Positions 16,127 through 25,068 are shown, counted from the stretch's first letter. The stretch is DNA of 64,000 nucleotides from Paraburkholderia kirstenboschensis (GCF_904848585.1 NZ_CAJHCR010000018.1:62001-126000); one strand, 5' to 3'. Made by a program: numbers and translations. Notes: generated by a model from the sequence alone, not told the origin.

Positions 16127-16978
16127 ATGAAACTCGCCAGCTTCTCTACCCACCTTGGCTCATCGTTCGGCATCGTTCGCGATGAAACAGTGTTCGACCT
16201 TGGCAAGCGTCTCGGCGGCCGCTATGCGGATCTGAAGGCACTGATTGCCGCCGACGCATTCGGCGAGGCCGCGCAGGCCGCCAATGGCACGCAGGGCGAC
16301 TACCCGCTGTCGGAAGTCACGCTGCTGCCTGTGATTCCGAACCCCGAACAAATCTTTTGCGTGGGACTCAACTACGCAGACCACGTCAAGGAAACCAACC
16401 GCGAAACCACCGAGCATCCGGTCATCTTCATGCGGGTGCAGGCTTCTCAGGTTGGACACGGCCAGCCGATGCTGCGTCCGCCGGAGTCGCAGAAGTTTGA
16501 CTATGAGGGTGAGATTGCCGTCATCATCGGGCGCGGGGGACGACGCATCGCCGAGGCCGACGCGTGGAATCACATCGCTGGCTACGCCTGCTACAACGAC
16601 GGTTCCGTGCGCGACTGGCAGCTTCATACGACCCAGTGGGGCCCGGGCAAAAATTTCTATCGCACGGGCGCGTTCGGACCGTGGATGGTGACGAGCGACG
16701 AGATCGAACCCAACGCGGCGATGACGCTCGTCACCCGCCTGAATGGACAGGAAGTGCAACGCGCGACGACGCAGATGCTGATCCACGGCATTGCCAAACA
16801 GATTGCCTACCTCTCGACGTTCACCCCGCTCTCTCCGGGAGATGTGATCGTAACCGGCACGCCTGGCGGCGTCGGCGCGAAGCGCAATCCACCGCTGTTC
16901 ATGAAGGCCGGCGACGTGGCGGAAGTGGAGGTCGACCGGATCGGCGTTCTATCCAATCCAATCGCCGACGAAGCGTAA
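16127..16978 (+). CDS. fumarylacetoacetate hydrolase-family enzyme
   Basis: A 283-residue FAH-family protein. The metal-binding acidic residues are in KFDYEGEIAVIIGRGGR (the E-G-E pair) and YNDGSVRDWQ, and GLNYADHVKE and TGTPGGVGAKRNPP are further family landmarks. The family hydrolyses or hydrates 1,3-diketo and 2-hydroxymuconate-type ring-cleavage products. The ATG at 16127 has GGAG at good spacing. A longer frame from 16064 adds unrelated residues. It is the first gene of a plus-strand operon with a hydroxylase, a transporter and an NTF2-like protein. Confidence 0.88.
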   Translation: MKLASFSTHLGSSFGIVRDETVFDLGKRLGGRYADLKALIAADAFGEAAQAANGTQGDYPLSEVTLLPVIPNPEQIFCVGLNYADHVKETNRETTEHPVIFMRVQASQVGHGQPMLRPPESQKFDYEGEIAVIIGRGGRRIAEADAWNHIAGYACYNDGSVRDWQLHTTQWGPGKNFYRTGAFGPWMVTSDEIEPNAAMTLVTRLNGQEVQRATTQMLIHGIAKQIAYLSTFTPLSPGDVIVTGTPGGVGAKRNPPLFMKAGDVAEVEVDRIGVLSNPIADEA

Positions 16979-17032
16979 AAGTCGTAGCCGGGCGCGTTCG
17001 AGTGCTCGACGTCTTATCTGGCGGAACAAGAC

Positions 17033-18565
17033 ATGTTAGAGAAAACTATTTCGACGCACGCGTGCGACTACGACGTTGCCGTTATCGGCCTCGGGCCCAC
17101 CGGGGCGACGCTCGCGAATCTGCTGGCAATCGAAGGCTTGCGGGTGCTGGTGCTGGAGCGAGACAAGGAGATTTTCGCGCTTCCTCGCGCGGTGCATTTC
17201 GACGGTGAATGCATGCGCGTGTTCCAAACCCTCGGTTTAACCGACAAGCTGCTACCGAAGCTGTTCGTGGGTCCCGGTATGAAATTCGTGAACGGGGATG
17301 GCAAGTTGCTGATCGACTGGCAACGGCCAACCTCTATCGGACCACAGGGGTGGAGTGCGAGTTACAAGTTCCACCAGCCCGATCTCGAGAATGCGTTACG
17401 CGAGCGTCTCGCGCAGCAATCGAGCGTTGACGTCCGGTTGCGCCACGAAGTGTTCGCGCTTGACGAGGCGAGCGATGGCGTCCAGTTGCGCTTCGAGGAT
17501 ACGAGCTGCGGCAAACTTGGACGTACCACCGCGCGATATGTAGTCGGCTGCGACGGTGCGCGCTCGATTGCGCGACGTTTCATGGGCACCGAATTGACCG
17601 ATCTGAAATCGCATGAACGCTGGGTTGTGGTCGACGTATTGCTCGATGCACCGCGGCCCGATCTTGGCGACTACTCGGTCCAATACTGCGACCCGGCGCG
17701 CCCGACCACTTATACGCGCGGTCCCGGAAATCGGCGCCGCTGGGAAATCATGGTGATGCCCGGTGATGATGTGACGCAACTCACGTCCCCCGAATGGCTG
17801 TGGGACAAACTCGCTCGCTGGATTTCTCCGGCCGATGCGCGCCTCGAACGTTCTGCCGTATATACATTTCACTCGGTCGTGGCGAACGGTTGGCGCCGTG
17901 GCCGACTGCTGCTTGCAGGCGATGCCGCACATCAGACGCCACCCTTTATGGGCCAGGGGATGGGAGCCGGCATTCGCGACGCGTCGAATATCGCGTGGAA
18001 GCTTGGTGCCGTCATTCATGGCGAAGCGCCCGACACCCTCCTCGACAGCTACGAATCCGAACGCTCGCCGCACGTGCGCTTGTTTATCGAAACGGCGGTA
18101 CAGCTCGGCTCAGTCATTCAAACGACGAGGCCAGACCTGGCCGAAGTCCGTGATGAAGGGATGAGCGCAGCAATTCGCAATTTTGTGACCCCACAACCCA
18201 GGCTTGGCCCGGGCGCATGGATCGATGAACCATCGGGCGTGGCCGGGCATATCGCACCGCAACCCCGCCTGCTGGACGGACAACTCGTGGACGACGTGGT
18301 CGGCTATCGGTTTGCGCTGCTTGCGCGACAGGAATTGCTCCGTGAATGCCCCGACGTCGCCAATTGCGCTGCGCAAGCGGGCGTCGGGATTGTGGCCAGC
18401 GATGGAGCGGCTGTTCGCGAGTGGTTGGAGTCGATCAACGCCCCGGCGGTGCTTGTACGCCCCGACCGTTATGTGTACGGCATTGCGCAGGACGGTGAAT
18501 CCTTGCAACACCTTTTGCACCACGCCGTACCCGGCTTGCAAACCGAAGGTGCCGTGGCCATGTGA
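17033..18565 (+). CDS. FAD-dependent aromatic hydroxylase (MhpA-like)
   Basis: A 510-residue class A flavoprotein monooxygenase. The N-terminal dinucleotide fold is VIGLGPTGATLANLLA (16-31), the middle NADPH/FAD motif is VVGCDGARSIARR, and the second FAD motif is GDAAHQTPPFMGQGMGAGIRD (near 301). PRAVHFDGECMRVF is characteristic of 3-(3-hydroxyphenyl)propionate/3-hydroxycinnamate hydroxylases. The family inserts one oxygen into a phenol ring. It probably creates the diol for ring opening by the neighbouring VOC protein and processing by the FAH enzyme. The exact substrate is not determined. Confidence 0.88.
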   Translation: MLEKTISTHACDYDVAVIGLGPTGATLANLLAIEGLRVLVLERDKEIFALPRAVHFDGECMRVFQTLGLTDKLLPKLFVGPGMKFVNGDGKLLIDWQRPTSIGPQGWSASYKFHQPDLENALRERLAQQSSVDVRLRHEVFALDEASDGVQLRFEDTSCGKLGRTTARYVVGCDGARSIARRFMGTELTDLKSHERWVVVDVLLDAPRPDLGDYSVQYCDPARPTTYTRGPGNRRRWEIMVMPGDDVTQLTSPEWLWDKLARWISPADARLERSAVYTFHSVVANGWRRGRLLLAGDAAHQTPPFMGQGMGAGIRDASNIAWKLGAVIHGEAPDTLLDSYESERSPHVRLFIETAVQLGSVIQTTRPDLAEVRDEGMSAAIRNFVTPQPRLGPGAWIDEPSGVAGHIAPQPRLLDGQLVDDVVGYRFALLARQELLRECPDVANCAAQAGVGIVASDGAAVREWLESINAPAVLVRPDRYVYGIAQDGESLQHLLHHAVPGLQTEGAVAM

Positions 18566-18654
18566 GCCCGCAAAACCAGTTGTCACGCGAGCTGTCTCGT
18601 GGTCGACGCACGTATACCATCGGACAAAGAATCCGATAATCAATTGGAGGAGTC

Positions 18655-20001
18655 ATGGGAATATCCCGCAACCCGGTCGGCGGCGCCGACCGTCCACAGT
18701 CATCCGGCTTGTCCCGGTCGCAGTGGAAGATGATTCTCATCGCAAGCCTTGGCGGCTCGCTGGAGTTTTACGATTTCATCGTCTACGGTTTTTTCGCCCA
18801 TAACATCGCGGCCCAGTTTTTCCCGAACTCGTCGTCGCTGGTCAGCATGCTGGCTACTTTCTCCGTGCTCGCGATCGGGTACGTGATCCGACCGCTCGGC
18901 GGAATTGTGCTCAGTAGCTGGGGCGACCGATATGGCCGGCGTCCGGTGTTTCTCGGCTCAATCATTGTGGTCACCACCGCGACGATCTGTCTTGGTCTGC
19001 TGCCCAACTTTCAGAGCTGGGGCATGACCGCATCGATCCTGTTGATCCTGCTGCGCATGCTTCAGGGTTTTTGCGTCGGTGGAGAAATGCCTGGTGCGAT
19101 TACCTATGCAGTGGAAGCCGCGCCGCATCGGGCGGGGCTCGCCGCGGGCATTATTATCTGCGCGGTGAACGTAGGTGTTTTGCTCGCCACATTCGTCAAC
19201 CTCGGCATCCAGACCTACCTGCCCGCCGCGGACGCGGCGGCGTATGGCTGGAGGATCGCGTTTCTTTTCGGCGGCGTTTGCGGGATCGCTTCCTACCTGA
19301 TGCGCCGTAATCTGGACGAGTCGCCCGAGTTCAAGAAGATGCACGGAGCTGTCGTCAAACAGCCTTTTCGCGAGGCCTTGCGACGTCATGGCAAAGCGGT
19401 CGCGACGGGAGCACTGACGATCGCCGTGATGGCCGGCGTCAACGGCATACTTTATGGCCACATGCCCGCCTACCTCGTCCAGCAGCTGCACTATGCACCA
19501 CGGACCGCGGCAATTGCGCAGAACGCTTATCTGATCGTCAGTTCCTTCGGCCTCCTCGCCGCAGGCTGGCTCGGGGACAAGATTCCACGCCGGCACCTGC
19601 TTCGAGCGTCAGCGGCGCTACTGATCGCATTGAGCTACCCGTTCTATGAAGCGCTGGCGAGTCATACCGTCAATCCGGTGGTGCTGTTTGTGCTTGCCGG
19701 CCTGGTTTTTTCACTGGCAAGCGGAACATGGGCGTCGGTGCTCGCCGACCAATTCCCTGTCCAGGTCAGATTCAGCGGAATCGCGCTGGCTTACAACCTG
19801 GCCGTTGTCGTATTCAGCGGCTTTGCGCCCTTGCTGGCGACCATGCTGATTCGCATGACCGGCTCCTTGGCAGCGCCAGCCTGGTATGTCATCGCCGCAT
19901 GCACGGTCGCGCTACTTGCGAGCTATGGGTTGCCGACGGGAAAGTCTCGGGCCGGGTCGCCTTCGAAGACAGATGGACTGAGCGGCGAACTGTTGCGTTG
20001 A
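18655..20001 (+). CDS. MHS-family MFS transporter
   Basis: A 448-residue 12-helix MFS carrier. The start of helix 1 reads LEFYDFIVYGFFA, followed by the MHS-type loop GYVIRPLGGIVLSSWGDRYGRRPVF, and LLRMLQGFCVGGEMPGA in helix 4. The metabolite:H+ symporter subgroup imports aromatic and organic acids. A strong GGAGGA site precedes the ATG. It follows the hydroxylase by 89 bp and is most likely the uptake system for the aromatic substrate of this cluster. Confidence 0.88.
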   Translation: MGISRNPVGGADRPQSSGLSRSQWKMILIASLGGSLEFYDFIVYGFFAHNIAAQFFPNSSSLVSMLATFSVLAIGYVIRPLGGIVLSSWGDRYGRRPVFLGSIIVVTTATICLGLLPNFQSWGMTASILLILLRMLQGFCVGGEMPGAITYAVEAAPHRAGLAAGIIICAVNVGVLLATFVNLGIQTYLPAADAAAYGWRIAFLFGGVCGIASYLMRRNLDESPEFKKMHGAVVKQPFREALRRHGKAVATGALTIAVMAGVNGILYGHMPAYLVQQLHYAPRTAAIAQNAYLIVSSFGLLAAGWLGDKIPRRHLLRASAALLIALSYPFYEALASHTVNPVVLFVLAGLVFSLASGTWASVLADQFPVQVRFSGIALAYNLAVVVFSGFAPLLATMLIRMTGSLAAPAWYVIAACTVALLASYGLPTGKSRAGSPSKTDGLSGELLR

Positions 20002-20076
20002 GCCGAATCGAGCCACGACGCGGCCGGCACCGTCTCCGACAAGAGGTATCCATGCAGTATTTTCGGGAGATTTACG

Positions 20077-20463
20077 ATGAAAGATGCGTCCATTCAGGCG
20101 GCCGTCGAGGCGTTGGAACAACAGCGCTGCGACGCCACAGTGGCCGGAGACCTGCTCAAACTCGCGTCGCTACTCGACGACGATCTGACGTTCGTCCATT
20201 CAGCTGGCTACGTTCATGGCAAGTCGGAGTATCTGTCCTTCCTTACCGAGAAGATCAAGGTGCGTCAAATCGTGCGTCCGCAACCGCTCGCGTATAGGTT
20301 CCTGCCAGACACCGTGATCACGACGGGCCATCTCGAGCAATCCCTGGTGCGCAGGACCGATGGATCTGAGCTCAACATTCGCGCGCTCATAACGGAAATC
20401 TGGATCAAACGCGAGGCCGGCTGGAAACTGCTGCATCTCCATTCTGGGCGCTTGACGGATTGA
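20077..20463 (+). CDS. NTF2/SnoaL-like protein
   Basis: A 128-residue protein with the cone-shaped NTF2-like fold pattern (VEALEQQRCDATVAGDLLKLASLLDDDLTFVHS, then TEIWIKREAGWKLLHLHSGRL). Such proteins act as small isomerases, dehydratases or ring-hydroxylating dioxygenase-like beta subunits without iron. GGGAG precedes the ATG. It is 75 bp behind the transporter and probably the last gene of the aromatic operon. Its catalytic role here is unknown. Confidence 0.75.
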   Translation: MKDASIQAAVEALEQQRCDATVAGDLLKLASLLDDDLTFVHSAGYVHGKSEYLSFLTEKIKVRQIVRPQPLAYRFLPDTVITTGHLEQSLVRRTDGSELNIRALITEIWIKREAGWKLLHLHSGRLTD

Positions 20464-20830
20464 CGCAGATCCCTATGTTGCCGTCCATTTCGGGGTAAGC
20501 CTGGACACCGATCCTGAACAGGCTCGCGATCTTCTTCTGGGTGCCTATCACGCGCACCCGTCGATCCTCGACCATCCGGCGCCATCCGTCATATTCAGTC
20601 AACTGACGCCCGACGGCATCACGCTGAGCGTCACCGGCTATGTCCGCGGCCCCCGGATCACGGGGGATATCAAGAGCGATCTGCTGTTCGAAATCCTCAA
20701 CCGATTAGGTGCGGCGAAGATCCCACTGTCGAAGCCGCAAACCGTCATGGTCGGGCGTCTGCATGACCAGAGTCGCGCCGCTTTTGCCACAACCACCTCA
20801 TTGCTCTTGCGTTCATCGGAGCAGGAATGA
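20456..20830 (+). pseudogene. MscS-family mechanosensitive channel C-terminal remnant
   Basis: An open plus-strand frame overlapping the end of the NTF2-like gene reads PYVAVHFGVSLDTDPEQARD, LLLGAYHAHPSILDHPAPS, DGITLSVTGYVR and SDLLFEILNRLGAAKI. This is the cytoplasmic C-terminal domain of MscS-type channels (the P-A-P-S-V strand and the final helix with KIPLSKPQ). There is no start codon region, no membrane helices and no TM3 pore, so it is a 5'-truncated remnant ending at the TGA at 20828. Confidence 0.7.
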
Positions 20831-20927
20831 GCCGAAGGTTAAGAAACCAGGCAGGATCATGATGTGTTCGACGAATGTCTTTTCATGCTTGCCTGGCGGA
20901 CTGGTGGGACTGCGTATTTTCGCCCGC

Positions 20928-21245
20928 CTATGGGTGGATGTAGATCGGCGGCGAGTATGGCGACATTCGAATGTCGCGCGGTTGCCCCGACTGCGACAAT
21001 CCGCTCATGACACCGCCAGACCCACCCCCTGCGCCGTTCATCACCACCACCTTTGCTTCAGCGGCTCGACTGTCTTGCGGGCAGTGCGATTTCTCGCAGC
21101 GCGTCTGCCCATAACCCGGCTTCTCGATTTGGACCAGTTCCGCACGGACTTCAGCGGGGGTGATTGCAGAGCTCGTCTGGGCAAACGAAGCGACGGGAAG
21201 CAAAAGAGCGGCGGTAACTGCAAATACTCGAATCAAGGGCTTCAT
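20928..21245 (-). CDS. DUF4148 secreted protein (1 of 3)
   Basis: A small exported protein of 105 residues. It has a signal peptide ending VASFAQ (cleavage near residue 23) and the DUF4148 core AITPAEVRAELVQIEKPGYG. The C-terminal half is Gly/Ser-rich with two Cys (RCEKSHC) and a Pro-rich tail. The ATG at 21245 is preferred over the TTG at 21254. DUF4148 proteins are abundant in Burkholderiales and have no known function. The other two copies in the window are at 46987 and 56471. Confidence 0.8.
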   Translation of the reverse strand: MKPLIRVFAVTAALLLPVASFAQTSSAITPAEVRAELVQIEKPGYGQTRCEKSHCPQDSRAAEAKVVVMNGAGGGSGGVMSGLSQSGQPRDIRMSPYSPPIYIHP

Positions 21246-21357
21246 GATGATCAACCTTCACAGGTAAGCTTTCGTGGATCTTTCTCGGCTTTATCAGAAG
21301 ACCGACGTAACAGATGAGCGAAGTTACGCCGGTTAAGAAGACGTTATCAAGCCGCGA

Positions 21358-21897
21358 CTAATTTTTTTCAATCATCTCTATGAGACTGCCGACTCCTTCA
21401 AGCATGAATTCAATCGTTTTTTCGTCATTGAAGACGCCATTATTTATTTTGGTGTGCGATGAACCCACGGCGATTTGAGGAAAGGCAACACGAATAGCCT
21501 CGACTGCGCTAATGGTTTCATTTAGCTGAGCTTGCGCGCGCACTCCGCCCGTGAATGCGGAAGAAGCCGTGAACGTCAGGACTGCCTTGCCTTTGATCGG
21601 ACTATTCCGATAAGGTCGCGAAAGCCAGTCCAGCGCATTCTTCAGAACACCCGACATACCATGGTTATATTCCGGGGTGCCTATGATCATCCCGTCACAG
21701 CTTCTTACTGCATTCCACAGCGTGGTGATTTCTTGCGGGGGCGAATGTTCAAGGTCTTCATCGTAAAGGGGAACCTGGGCCAGGCTGACAAGATCGAGTT
21801 CAACCCTGTCGGCAAGCCGCTCCTTCAGAACTCTCAAAATGGCCGTGTGGGTCGACTCACGCCGAATGCTCCCGGCAATACCAACTATTTTTAGCAT
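21358..21897 (-). CDS. NADPH-dependent FMN reductase
   Basis: A 179-residue flavodoxin-like reductase. It starts LKIVGIAGSIRRES (phosphate-binding loop for FMN) and carries GTPEYNHGMSGVLKNALDWLSRP, the signature of the ChrR/SsuE/ArsH-type NADPH:FMN or quinone reductases. The ATG at 21897 has AAGGAA upstream; the longer frame to 22029 runs through the promoter. Its promoter contains a SoxR-type palindrome between -35 and -10, so it is probably induced by redox-cycling compounds as a protective quinone or flavin reductase. The C-terminal coding part is AT-richer than its neighbours. Confidence 0.88.
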   Translation of the reverse strand: MLKIVGIAGSIRRESTHTAILRVLKERLADRVELDLVSLAQVPLYDEDLEHSPPQEITTLWNAVRSCDGMIIGTPEYNHGMSGVLKNALDWLSRPYRNSPIKGKAVLTFTASSAFTGGVRAQAQLNETISAVEAIRVAFPQIAVGSSHTKINNGVFNDEKTIEFMLEGVGSLIEMIEKN

Positions 21898-22050
21898 GGT
21901 TGCTTTCCTTGGAAAAAATCCACGTTCGGATTTCGATAAATGACGCAACAACAAATTCGGAAGCCTGTCTCGTGAACAACTCAGGTTGCGATACTCTTTT
22001 CGGTGCATGCACTGGTTCTCGCCAGCCACTCACGTACTCCAATGAGCCAT

Positions 22051-22081
22051 GTTATAAATTCTCAACCATGGTTGAGGTCAA
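22051..22081 (-). promoter_or_regulatory. SoxR-type promoter of the FMN reductase gene
   Basis: On the minus strand a -35 box TTGACC (22076-22081) and a -10 box TATAAC (22051-22056) are separated by exactly 19 bp. The spacer contains the perfect 16-bp palindrome CTCAACCATGGTTGAG (22061-22076). An over-long 19-bp spacer with a central dyad is the hallmark of MerR-family activation, and CTCAA/TTGAG arms are typical SoxR half sites. The soxR gene starts immediately on the other side. Confidence 0.85.
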
Positions 22082-22086
22082 GCGTT

Positions 22087-22557
22087 ATGTCTGAAAAACT
22101 TACGTCCGTGCAGCAGCTATCAGTCGGAGAAGTGTCCCGGCGGAGCGGCGTTCCGGTCTCCACCCTGCACTTCTACGAATCGAAGGGGCTTCTTAAACCC
22201 ACGCGGACCAACGGAAATCAGCGGCTCTACAGCCGTGGGATGCTCAGACGGATAGCGATCATCAAGGTAGCTCAGCGGATAGGCGTCCCCCTGGTCGAGA
22301 TCGGCGCCGCCTTGGCCGCCATACCCCACGATAGGAAACCCACTGCCGCGGAATGGGCGCAGGTTTCGGCCAGTTGGAATGAAGCCCTACAGCAACGGAT
22401 TGACGCGTTATTGCGCCTCAAAACTAATCTGGAGTCCTGTATCGGATGCGGTTGCCTATCGCTTGGCGAATGTCCGTTGAGGAATCCAGAAGATCATCTA
22501 GGCGAGCGGCACTCAGGGGCTGTCTTGCTTGAGGATGGAAATTCGAAGAGCGTATAA
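22087..22557 (+). CDS. soxR: redox-sensitive transcriptional activator SoxR
   Basis: A 156-residue MerR-family regulator. It has an N-terminal winged helix LSVGEVSRRSGVPVSTLHFYESKGLL, a dimerisation helix, and the [2Fe-2S] cluster motif CIGCGCLSLGEC near residues 119-130 with four cysteines in the SoxR pattern. Oxidation of the cluster activates transcription. The ATG at 22087 has GAGG upstream and gives the normal SoxR length; the frame from 22003 would translate its own promoter. The divergent FMN reductase gene carries the operator. Confidence 0.95.
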   Translation: MSEKLTSVQQLSVGEVSRRSGVPVSTLHFYESKGLLKPTRTNGNQRLYSRGMLRRIAIIKVAQRIGVPLVEIGAALAAIPHDRKPTAAEWAQVSASWNEALQQRIDALLRLKTNLESCIGCGCLSLGECPLRNPEDHLGERHSGAVLLEDGNSKSV

Positions 22558-22771
22558 ACGCAAATTCGCCTGCATGCTCTCGGCGCGGTCATTGCCAAGG
22601 TCAGACGAACCCGCCACGCGATACCCTGATTTGACTACCGCTGTGGCGCATTTCTGAGAGGCGTCTGAAAAGAGCCATGCTGAGCGACCGATGACATGAC
22701 AATCTTCGCCGTGGGGCTCGCATCCTCGTTCAGTGCAGACAGTCTCCGGCAAAGATTCGGATGGTAGCCCA

Positions 22772-22821
22772 AGAACGGCTTACTGCTGCCGTGGCCAGCC
22801 GCGGCAGCAGTAAGCCGTTCT
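22772..22821. terminator. 20-bp perfect inverted repeat between convergent genes
   Basis: Arms at 22772-22791 (AGAACGGCTTACTGCTGCCG) and 22802-22821 are exact complements around a 10-base loop. The position, between the ends of soxR (plus) and the dehydrogenase gene (minus), suits a bidirectional transcription stop. There is no T-tract on either side, so a simple Rho-independent mechanism is not certain. The rest of 22558-22861 holds no recognisable gene. Confidence 0.55.
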
Positions 22822-22861
22822 AGGGCCCAGAGTGAAGACTGTCGAATCAGCCGCGGGGCGG

Positions 22862-23767
22862 CTAGATTGGGAAGTGAACCGGCTTGCTCATGCCCGCATC
22901 GGACAACGCACACAACGCTACGGCCGACCAGTCGTGCGCGGCGCCAATCCCTTGCGAACGCAAGGTCAGGAAGCGGTCGCGCACGAGGCTCGCCAGCGGC
23001 AGCGGCACACCCAGCGCCTCGGCGGCCGCCAGCATCAGACGGTTATCCTTCTGGCCGAGCGGCAACGAAAAGCCCGGCGGCTGGAACTGCTGTGACGCGA
23101 TCAACGGGCCGTAGATCTTGTACGGCGGCGCGTTGAAGTTCGCGCTCGTCAGCAATTCGACTAGGCGCATCGGGTCGATGCCCGCCTTGCCGGCCACCGC
23201 ACACGCCTCCCCCAAAGTTTCGATGATCGCGGACAGCATGAAATTGCCGATCAGCTTCACGAGGTTCGCCTGCGAAGGATCGGTGCCGACGATACCGACC
23301 GACTGTCCGAGTTGCTCGAGAAGCGGGACCGCGACGGTGAGATGCGCGTCGTCGCCCGCGGCCATGATGAAGAGCTTGCGCGCCGCCGCGGCGTCGGGCC
23401 GGCCGAATACCGGCGCGGACACGAAAGGGAGATCCGCTTCGCGGTAGCGCGTCGCGTGATCCTGCGCGGCCGCCACACTAATCGTGCTCATCGAGATATG
23501 CAGCGCGCCCGGTCGCAGCGCTTTAGCAATACCGGCCTCGCCGAACGTGACGGCGGCATGCGCGGCATCGTCCGCGACCATCGTGAACACGACGTCAGCC
23601 GACTCCGCGGCGTGCGCCGGGCTTGTGGCGACGCGTGCGCCCGCGGCGCGCAAGGGCTCCGCCCTCGCGGCCGTGCGGTTGAAAACATGTACCTCATGCC
23701 CCGACTCGACCAGGTTCATCGCAATTGCGGCGCCCATCGAGCCAAGACCTACGAATCCAATCTTCAT
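22862..23767 (-). CDS. NAD(P)-dependent beta-hydroxyacid dehydrogenase
   Basis: A 301-residue member of the 3-hydroxyisobutyrate/tartronate-semialdehyde dehydrogenase family. The N-terminal Rossmann motif is IGFVGLGSMGAAIAMNLVESGH with FNRT for the NADP phosphate. The substrate motif FVSAPVFGRPDAAAARK and the catalytic Lys in NLVKLIGNFML (near 173) follow. It interconverts a beta-hydroxyacid and its semialdehyde. It lies 41 bp behind yqhD in the same direction and could finish the acid-sugar or aldehyde pathway. Confidence 0.85.
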   Translation of the reverse strand: MKIGFVGLGSMGAAIAMNLVESGHEVHVFNRTAARAEPLRAAGARVATSPAHAAESADVVFTMVADDAAHAAVTFGEAGIAKALRPGALHISMSTISVAAAQDHATRYREADLPFVSAPVFGRPDAAAARKLFIMAAGDDAHLTVAVPLLEQLGQSVGIVGTDPSQANLVKLIGNFMLSAIIETLGEACAVAGKAGIDPMRLVELLTSANFNAPPYKIYGPLIASQQFQPPGFSLPLGQKDNRLMLAAAEALGVPLPLASLVRDRFLTLRSQGIGAAHDWSAVALCALSDAGMSKPVHFPI

Positions 23768-23808
23768 GGTGATAATCCAGGAGAACAGTCAAGCGGACAC
23801 GGGATCGC

Positions 23809-24963
23809 TCAGACTGCAAGTTGATAGACCTGGCGGCTGACTTCGAGCGTCACGTCGCCGTGCTCGCCCAACGCCGTCATCCCGTGCTCTTCGAGCTTGT
23901 TGATCAGCGCGCCGATGGAGCTGCCGCCAATCTGATAGTCGCGCAACCGGGTCCCGAGCGACATGCGCTCGAAGAACACGCGGGTTGCCGTGATCGCCGC
24001 GCTGATGCGCTCGTCCTCGCCGCCCTCGGTAATGTTCCAGACGCGCTCCGCGTATTGCAGCAGCTTGGCGTGCTTCTGTTGCCGTCGCACGCTCAGCATG
24101 GCCGGCAGCACGATCGCGAGCGTCTGCGCATGATCGAGCCCGTGCAGCGCGGTGATTTCGTGGCCGAGCATGTGAGTCGCCCAGTCCTGCGGCACGCCTG
24201 CGCCGATCAGGCCGTTGAGCGCGAGGGTCGCGGTCCACATGAGGTTGGCGCGCACCTCATAGTTGTGCGGCTCGGCAAGCGCCTGCGGGCCCACTTCGGT
24301 CAGCGTGATCAACAGGCCTTCGGCAAAGCGGTCCTGCACTTTCGCATCGACCGGATAGGTCAGGTACTGCTCGACGACATGAACGAATGCGTCGACGACG
24401 CCGTTGGCGATCTGCCGCGGCGGCAGCGAGTAGGTCGTGACCGGATCGAGCACGGAAAATCGCGGATAGGTTGCATTGCTGCGAAACGGCAGCTTGTCGC
24501 CTTTCGCGCGATGGCTGATCACGCCGCCGTTGTTCATTTCGGAACCCGTGGCCGGCAACGTCAACACACTGCCGAACGGCATCGCGTCGCGCACTTCGAC
24601 CTGTTTCGCGAGGATGTCCCACGGCTCGCCGTCGAACTTTAACGCGGCCGCGATGAACTTGGTGCCGTCGATCACCGAGCCGCCGCCGACCGCAAGCAGA
24701 AAGTCGACGTCGCGCTCACGTGCGAACTCGACCGCCTGCATCAAGGTTTCGTAGGTGGGATTGGGCTCGATGCCGCTGAACACGAAATAGGGGCGCTCGC
24801 CGAGCGCTGCCTGCACTTGCGCGAGCACGCCATTGGTCTTGATGCTGCCGCCGCCGCACGTGATCATCACGCGCGCGTTGGCCGGAATCTCGGTGTCGAG
24901 TGCGGCGATCTGGCCTTCGCCGAACAGAATGCGAGTTGGATTGTGGAAGATGAAGTTTTGCAT
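23809..24963 (-). CDS. yqhD: NADPH-dependent iron/zinc alcohol dehydrogenase YqhD
   Basis: A 384-residue protein very close to E. coli YqhD throughout. It starts MQNFIFHNPTRILFGEG and has AVGGGSVIDGTKFIAAA for the cofactor, metal ligands in NGVVDAFVHVVEQY and GHEITALHGLDHAQTLAIVLP, and ends GDVTLEVSRQVYQLA. The family reduces short reactive aldehydes with NADPH. The start at 24963 matches the family N-terminus. The gene follows a TetR regulator by 105 bp, a common arrangement for aldehyde-responsive control. Confidence 0.92.
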   Translation of the reverse strand: MQNFIFHNPTRILFGEGQIAALDTEIPANARVMITCGGGSIKTNGVLAQVQAALGERPYFVFSGIEPNPTYETLMQAVEFARERDVDFLLAVGGGSVIDGTKFIAAALKFDGEPWDILAKQVEVRDAMPFGSVLTLPATGSEMNNGGVISHRAKGDKLPFRSNATYPRFSVLDPVTTYSLPPRQIANGVVDAFVHVVEQYLTYPVDAKVQDRFAEGLLITLTEVGPQALAEPHNYEVRANLMWTATLALNGLIGAGVPQDWATHMLGHEITALHGLDHAQTLAIVLPAMLSVRRQQKHAKLLQYAERVWNITEGGEDERISAAITATRVFFERMSLGTRLRDYQIGGSSIGALINKLEEHGMTALGEHGDVTLEVSRQVYQLAV

Positions 24964-25068
24964 CGGGACCTTGCTTTCCTGGATTGATATGACCGGTCGT
25001 CTCAACTGCGAACAAAACGCGCTCCGCAGAGCGATTGCGCGCCGCCCGGCGTGCCGACCTCGCTACTG

